Shown piece after piece: positions 59,846-64,000 of a DNA stretch of 64,000 bases. The translations under genes and the position numbers were made by a program. A model generated the notes under the pieces. That model was given only the letters and a program-made list of their open reading frames with translations. It did no database searches and was not told where the DNA came from. Position 1 is the stretch's first letter; each line of letters begins with the position of its first letter. Source of the DNA: Gemmobacter sp. (GTDB lineage: Bacteria; Pseudomonadota; Alphaproteobacteria; Rhodobacterales; Rhodobacteraceae). The stretch is from the NCBI RefSeq assembly GCF_034676705.1, contig NZ_JAUCBS010000013.1, positions 942,501-1,006,500 of the forward strand. The letters run 5' to 3'.

Positions 59846-60421
59846 CTACCGCCCCTGCAAGGTGGCGATGATCCTGCCGCTCAGCTGGTCCAGACACCCG
59901 GCATAGGCGGCGGCAATCGCCGCGGGGCCGTCGCCGGCCATGGGGCTGGCCAGGTCGAACCGTTCCAGCCGGTCGCGCAGCCGGCCATCGGGCGAGGCAA
60001 CGGCATATTGCCCCGACAGCTGGAACCGCCCGTCGGCGCGGGCCACCATGCGGTCGATCCGCACCTCCAGCCGCACATCGGCGGGGTCGGTCAGCGGCCA
60101 GGGTTCCGCCGCCACGCTGGCCGTGCTGCGCAGATCGAGGCTGCGCGCCAGTTGCGCGGTGATCGCCTGCGCCGATCCATCGGCCCATTCGGCGCCCTTG
60201 ACCGGGCGCAGGCCGCCATCCGCGCCCTCGGCCAGGATCTGGCTGTCCTCGGCATAGCCGGGCAATACCACCTCGCGCAGCTCGATGCTGGACACGCGCA
60301 GCCGCACCGGCGCCGCGACCGGCGCGGGTTCGATCAGGAACCGCGTCGCATCGCCCCCACAGGCGGCCAGCGTCAGGATCAGCGGCAAGGTCAGGGCTTT
60401 GGGCATCAGGGGCATGGTCAC
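59846..60421 (-). CDS. pqiC: PqiC-like lipoprotein (ABC-type transport auxiliary component)
   Basis: This 191-residue protein has a lipoprotein signal (LTLPLILTLAACGGDATRFL, lipobox LAAC) and the PqiC/DUF330 fold (LRVSSIELREVVLPGYAEDS; SGQYAVASPDGRLRDR). It is anchored in the outer membrane and completes the PqiB tunnel. GTG 60421 overlaps the pqiB stop (GTGA); ATG 60415 is the alternative start. Confidence 0.87.
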   Translation of the reverse strand: MTMPLMPKALTLPLILTLAACGGDATRFLIEPAPVAAPVRLRVSSIELREVVLPGYAEDSQILAEGADGGLRPVKGAEWADGSAQAITAQLARSLDLRSTASVAAEPWPLTDPADVRLEVRIDRMVARADGRFQLSGQYAVASPDGRLRDRLERFDLASPMAGDGPAAIAAAYAGCLDQLSGRIIATLQGR

Positions 60422-62496
60422 CGTCCGAACAGAAGCGAATTGGGGTTGCGTTCCAGCGCGCGGGCCAGCTGCGAGAACGCGCGCGCCGTGGCCCGCGCCT
60501 CGCGCAGGGTGGTCAGGATTTCCTCGTTCACCGGCGACCGCGCGCCATAGGCGCCGACCAGTGCCTCGGCCTGGGTCACCAGCGCGTCCAGCCGCCCGGC
60601 CAGCTGCGGCAAGTCCTTGGCCGCCAGCGCGATGGCATCGGCCGCCTTGCTGGCCGAGGCCAGGGTGCTGTTCACATTCGGCACCACGCCCCCCGCGCGC
60701 AGTTCGGCCAGCGCCGCCTGCACCTCGGCCAGCGCACCGGCCATGGCAGGCGGCAGCGACTGGGTGCCATCGGCGTTGATGAACCTGTCCGCGCTGTCCA
60801 GCACCTTGCTGGCCGAGGCGACCAGCGCCTCCAGCTCCAGCGCATTGGCCTTGGCCACCACGGCGCTCAGCTCTTCGGCAATCGCCGGGAAATCCTCGAC
60901 CGACAGGCTGACGGTTCCCGCCGCTTCCTCGGCCGCGGTCAGGGCGGCGACCAGCCGGTCCACCGCCTTCTGTTCGTTCAGCGCATCCAGCACCCGGCGC
61001 AACTCGCCCACCGCGCCGCGCAGATCGCCGGGCAGGGCCTGCATTTCCTTGCTGCCGATCAGGCCGCGCGCCTGATCCAGCAGCGCCACCACGCCACCCG
61101 GAACCGCCCGGGTATCTTCCGAGGCCAGCAGGGTTTCCGCGCTGGACATCAGCGCAATCGCCTGGGTCAGCAGTTCTTCCAGCGGCAGGGCGTCGATGCG
61201 GCCCAGCATGCCCTGCGCGGTCGCCGTCAGGTCGGGGATGTTCGAGCGCACCGACGGAATGACCGGCACCCCGCCCTCGGGCCGTGCCAGCACCCCGGCC
61301 GGTTCGTCGGGCTTTTCCACCAGTTCGATCACCAGCGAGGTGCCAAAGAACGACGCTGGCGCCAGTTGCGCCCGCAGGCCGCTGGCCACCAGCCCGGCCA
61401 GCAGTTGGTCCAGATCGGCCGGGGTCGCGGTATCGGGCAGGCCCATGGCATCGGGTGCCAGCGCCAGCGACACCTGCATCCGCACGCTGGGCTGGCCATC
61501 GGTCGTGGTCACGCGCGGGGTGATCGCCGTCACCGTGCCCACCCGCACGCCGCGGTAGCGCACCTGCGCCCCTGATGCCAGGCCCTGGACCGACCCGTCG
61601 AAATCGGCCGCGACCCGCAGCGCATTGGCGGCAATCGCCAGCGATCCGCCCTGCCGCGCCGCCGCCTCGTCGGCGTAAAGGTCATAAACCGTATCCGCCG
61701 TCACCGGGGCCCCGCCCGAGGCGACGGTATCAAAGGTGATCCCCCCGGTCAGCAGCGAGGCAAGGTTTCCCACGCTCAGCCGCACGCCCGATGTGCCAAG
61801 CGAGACCTGAAAGCCCGAGGTATCCCAGAACCGGGTCGCCGTGGTCAGCCGCTGGTCATGCGGCGCCTCGATGAAGGCATCGACGACAATGCCGTCCAGC
61901 CCGTCCATCAGGCGGGGGCGTTCGATATGGCCCACCTGGATGCCGCGATACAGCACCGGCGCGCCCGGGGTCAGGCGGTTGCCATCGGGGGCGCGCAGGG
62001 TGATGCGGGTGCCCTGCCGGCCGGGCGCCACCAGCGGCGCGGTTTCCAGCCCGGCAAAGTTGCGCCCAACCTGGTCGCTGGTGGGCAGGAACGCGGCCTC
62101 GATATAGACGCCCGACAGAACCGTGGTCAGCCCGCTGATGCCACGGGCGCTGACCTCGGGGCGCACGACCCAGAACTGGGCATTGGCGGGCAGCGCCTCG
62201 GCCACCGTCCGGTCGATCCGGGCCGAAACGATGACCCGCGACAGATCGGCCGAGAAATTCACCCGTTCCACATGCCCGATCGGCACATCGCGCAGCCGGA
62301 TCGCGGTTTCGCCGGGCGTGATGCCGGCCGCGTTCTGGAAGGTGATGTCCACCAGCACACCCCGGTCGGAAAAGCTTTGCCAGGCGATCCCCAGCGACAC
62401 CGCCACCGCCAGCACCGGCACCAGCCAGACGGGCGACAGGTTGCGCCAGAACGACTGGCGGGCGGGCTGGATGTCCATGTCGGGCGGTTGGGTCAT
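60418..62496 (-). CDS. pqiB: PqiB-like MCE protein (intermembrane lipid transport)
   Basis: This 692-residue protein has an N-terminal membrane span (SPVWLVPVLAVAVSLGIAWQ), three MCE domains (GVLVDITFQNAAGITPGETA near 47; GTRITLRAPDGNRLTPGAPV near 160; LRVAADFDGSVQGLASGAQV near 290) and a long helical C-terminus. PqiB hexamers form a periplasm-spanning tunnel for lipids. The stop overlaps pqiC and the start overlaps the second pqiA, so the four genes are tightly coupled. Confidence 0.93.
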   Translation of the reverse strand: MTQPPDMDIQPARQSFWRNLSPVWLVPVLAVAVSLGIAWQSFSDRGVLVDITFQNAAGITPGETAIRLRDVPIGHVERVNFSADLSRVIVSARIDRTVAEALPANAQFWVVRPEVSARGISGLTTVLSGVYIEAAFLPTSDQVGRNFAGLETAPLVAPGRQGTRITLRAPDGNRLTPGAPVLYRGIQVGHIERPRLMDGLDGIVVDAFIEAPHDQRLTTATRFWDTSGFQVSLGTSGVRLSVGNLASLLTGGITFDTVASGGAPVTADTVYDLYADEAAARQGGSLAIAANALRVAADFDGSVQGLASGAQVRYRGVRVGTVTAITPRVTTTDGQPSVRMQVSLALAPDAMGLPDTATPADLDQLLAGLVASGLRAQLAPASFFGTSLVIELVEKPDEPAGVLARPEGGVPVIPSVRSNIPDLTATAQGMLGRIDALPLEELLTQAIALMSSAETLLASEDTRAVPGGVVALLDQARGLIGSKEMQALPGDLRGAVGELRRVLDALNEQKAVDRLVAALTAAEEAAGTVSLSVEDFPAIAEELSAVVAKANALELEALVASASKVLDSADRFINADGTQSLPPAMAGALAEVQAALAELRAGGVVPNVNSTLASASKAADAIALAAKDLPQLAGRLDALVTQAEALVGAYGARSPVNEEILTTLREARATARAFSQLARALERNPNSLLFGR

Positions 62497-63122
62497 GGGG
62501 TCGGTCTGTCCGTTGAACGCCAGATCAGGCGGGGATCGAAACTTTGGGCTGCCAGCATGGTGAACACAACCGACAATGCGAAACTGGCCGCGGCGATGCC
62601 GGGCGCGATGGTGGCGACAAGGTTGAACTTCACCAGCGCCGAAAGAATGGCCACGACGAACACGTCGATCATCGACCAGCGGCCGACGAATTCGACGATT
62701 TCATAAAGATGCAGCCGGGTATGCCCGCGCATCGGCCAGCCGCGCCGCACGGCCAGCGCCAGATAGGCGATGATCACGAACTTGGCCACCGGAATGACGA
62801 CGCTGGCCCCGATCACGATCAGCGCCACGCCCCATGACCCATGCCGGAACAGCTCGATGGCGCCGCCCACGATGGTGCTGTCCATCTCGCGTCCCATCGT
62901 CAGGGTGCGCAGCATGGGGTAAAGGTTGGCGGGAACATAGGCGACCAGCCCCGCGATCAGCCAGGCCCAGACGGCCTGCAACCCCGGTTCGGGCACCAGT
63001 GCGCTGCCGCAGCGCAGGCACTGCGCCGCCCCGGCGGGGTTCGCCTTGCCGCAGATCCGGCAACCGCACAGCCCCGCGCCCCGCGCGGTCAGGGCCGGGC
63101 GCGCTGTTCCAGGGTTCGCCAT
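62493..63122 (-). CDS. pqiA: PqiA-like membrane protein, second half-length unit
   Basis: This 209-residue protein has an N-terminal zinc-ribbon-like CRICG...CLRCG, then the PqiA transmembrane domain: AWLIAGLVAYVPANLYPMLR, GVALIVIGASVVIPVAKFVI and the conserved LYEIVEFVGRWSMIDVFVVA. The start at 63122 overlaps the end of the preceding pqiA unit by 34 bp. E. coli PqiA is one protein with two such units; here they are separate genes. Confidence 0.88.
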   Translation of the reverse strand: MANPGTARPALTARGAGLCGCRICGKANPAGAAQCLRCGSALVPEPGLQAVWAWLIAGLVAYVPANLYPMLRTLTMGREMDSTIVGGAIELFRHGSWGVALIVIGASVVIPVAKFVIIAYLALAVRRGWPMRGHTRLHLYEIVEFVGRWSMIDVFVVAILSALVKFNLVATIAPGIAAASFALSVVFTMLAAQSFDPRLIWRSTDRPTP

Positions 63123-63715
63123 ATCGTCAGCCTGCACATGAAATTGTCGTTCAGCACGTTCACCAGCACCAGCAGCACAAAGGCCCAGAAGGCCACCCCG
63201 AAATGCAGCGATGCCAGCCCCCCCACCTTGACCAGCGCCACCGCCACCCCGATCACGAAAATCTCGGCCATGGCCCAGGGCCGCAGCGCCTCGGCCAGGC
63301 GAAAGGCGGGAATGGCGCGGCGCGCGGCATGCCACCCCAGCGCCATCGGCGCCAGCGCATAGATGATCAGCCCCAGCCGCAGCGCCGGCAGCACGATGAT
63401 GAAGGCCGCCACCGCCAGCGTCAGCGGCAGGGTCAGACCATCGGAAAACGCCAGCGCGGCATCCAGGACCGAACTTTTGCGCGTCATGCCGCCGGCGCTG
63501 ATTTCCAGGAACGGAAAGAACACCGCCGCCACCATCAGCACCAGCGAGGTGGCGGCCAGCATCACGATACGGGTCATCGCGCCTTGCCGGGGGGCGGCCA
63601 GCACGGTGCCGCAGCGCGTGCAGCGGCCACGCGCGCCCAGGGGCACCGGCCCGACATGATGCAGCGCATCGCAGGTGGGGCAGGCAATCCTGTCATCGGG
63701 GGCGGCAGCCGTCAT
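63089..63715 (-). CDS. pqiA: PqiA-like membrane protein, first half-length unit
   Basis: This 208-residue protein has a CxxC pair twice (IACPTCDALH; RCTRCGTVLA) followed by a PqiA membrane domain (MLAATSLVLMVAAVFFPFLE; LRPWAMAEIFVIGVAVALVK). It opens the four-gene pqi operon. The start 63715 follows the intergenic region; the frame upstream has no family features. Confidence 0.87.
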   Translation of the reverse strand: MTAAAPDDRIACPTCDALHHVGPVPLGARGRCTRCGTVLAAPRQGAMTRIVMLAATSLVLMVAAVFFPFLEISAGGMTRKSSVLDAALAFSDGLTLPLTLAVAAFIIVLPALRLGLIIYALAPMALGWHAARRAIPAFRLAEALRPWAMAEIFVIGVAVALVKVGGLASLHFGVAFWAFVLLVLVNVLNDNFMCRLTIWRTLEQRARP

Positions 63716-63903
63716 ATCTGTCCCAAACCCCTGAACCCGCCCGCAGGCGCCAATCGGTGCAACGCAAGAGCAACCTATATGGTCCCCTGCGCCTTTCCGG
63801 TCCACCCCTTGCGATCCGGGATCGGCGGCCCCTTGCCCGGACCTTTCACTTGCCGTGATCCTGTGGCAGCAAGCAAAGGGTGGCAGATACCGGAGGGCAG
63901 GCG

Positions 63904-64000
63904 ATGCACGGCGAATACAAGGTGATCGGGGGCAAGCTGGTGGTGGCCGACCTGTCGGTGACGGATGGGCGGCTGGCCGATGTGCGCATCTCGGGCGATT
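63904..64000 (+). CDS. Probable lipoate--protein ligase-like protein, 5' end only
   Basis: ATG 63904 follows GGAGG by 8 bp. The 32 codons in the window read MHGEYKVIGGKLVVADLSVT then DGRLADVRISGD. The HGEYKxxGGKLV pattern is seen in the C-terminal accessory domain of lipoate-protein ligases and in stand-alone proteins of that type. Only the first residues are visible, so the call is provisional. It is divergent from the pqi operon. Confidence 0.5.
   Translation, partial: MHGEYKVIGGKLVVADLSVTDGRLADVRISGD

Noticed and set aside
62493..63715. Split pqiA as a frameshifted pseudogene
   Set aside because: Each half has its own start, its own zinc-ribbon motif and a full PqiA domain, and they overlap as separate genes.
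1..64000. tRNA genes, CRISPR arrays, insertion sequences, integrases
   Set aside because: Scanning by eye found no cloverleaf, regularly spaced repeats or transposase; the recurrent short elements lack coding capacity and terminal repeats.

Overview
The window is about 64 kb of GC-rich (roughly two-thirds G+C), densely coding alphaproteobacterial chromosome. Three things point to the family Rhodobacteraceae/Paracoccaceae: a complete RcGTA-type gene transfer agent (GTA) cluster, a phaZ-phaC-phaP-phaR polyhydroxybutyrate locus, and a C4-pathway 5-aminolevulinate synthase (hemA) with an FNR-type box upstream. I cannot name the genus. No tRNA, insertion sequence, integrase or CRISPR array was seen.

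Layout. 1-8.7 kb: a cyclase-family hydrolase (partial), a flavin oxidoreductase, a five-gene peptide/opine-type ABC importer and a MOFRL-type glycerate kinase. 8.8-13.7 kb: a glutamine-synthetase-like ligase and a class I glutamine amidotransferase, divergent from a flavin amine oxidase (a gamma-glutamyl-polyamine-like set), then a DegT-type aminotransferase. 13.9-18.6 kb: the PHB locus (phaR, phaP and phaC on minus, phaZ divergent). 18.7-26.4 kb: two alpha/beta hydrolases, a 3-methyladenine glycosylase-like protein, thrS, a cold-shock protein, an RNase T2, a TrcR/DUF1013 regulator and a membrane LytTR protein. 26.4-32.1 kb: dnaX-ybaB-recR, a CoxE-like VWA protein, a 54-residue membrane protein, and a DUF2927 lipoprotein gene split by a one-base frameshift. 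32.4-33.1 kb: xthA.

33.2-47.5 kb: the GTA cluster. Genes gp1 (small terminase) to gp15 (megatron) are all on + and in canonical order, preceded by a promoter with TTGACA and a 17-bp spacer. A 30-codon leader ORF begins at the predicted start of transcription, contains a terminator-like hairpin, and joins gp1 through an ATGA overlap. Packaging (gp1-2), head (gp3-5), connector and tail (gp6-11) and baseplate (gp12-15) genes follow.

47.5-64 kb: cysE, rnpB (RNase P RNA), a TerB/DUF533 protein, rpmG, an outer-membrane barrel protein, an Hsp70-like protein, an M20 peptidase, a small exported protein, sugE under a guanidine-II riboswitch, hemA with an FnrL-type box, rodZ-like, ispG, an unknown membrane protein, a four-gene pqiA/pqiA/pqiB/pqiC lipid-transport operon and the start of a probable lipoate ligase-like gene.

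The most unusual system-level signals are: (i) a family of about ten intergenic elements (G/C hairpin, then a GGTATTTGG core, then usually GATGAAA), nearly always placed just after a stop codon and oriented with the upstream gene, two of them inside the GTA cluster; (ii) the GTA leader ORF and hairpin; (iii) several readable regulatory sites (guanidine-II riboswitch, FnrL box at -41.5, PhaR operators).
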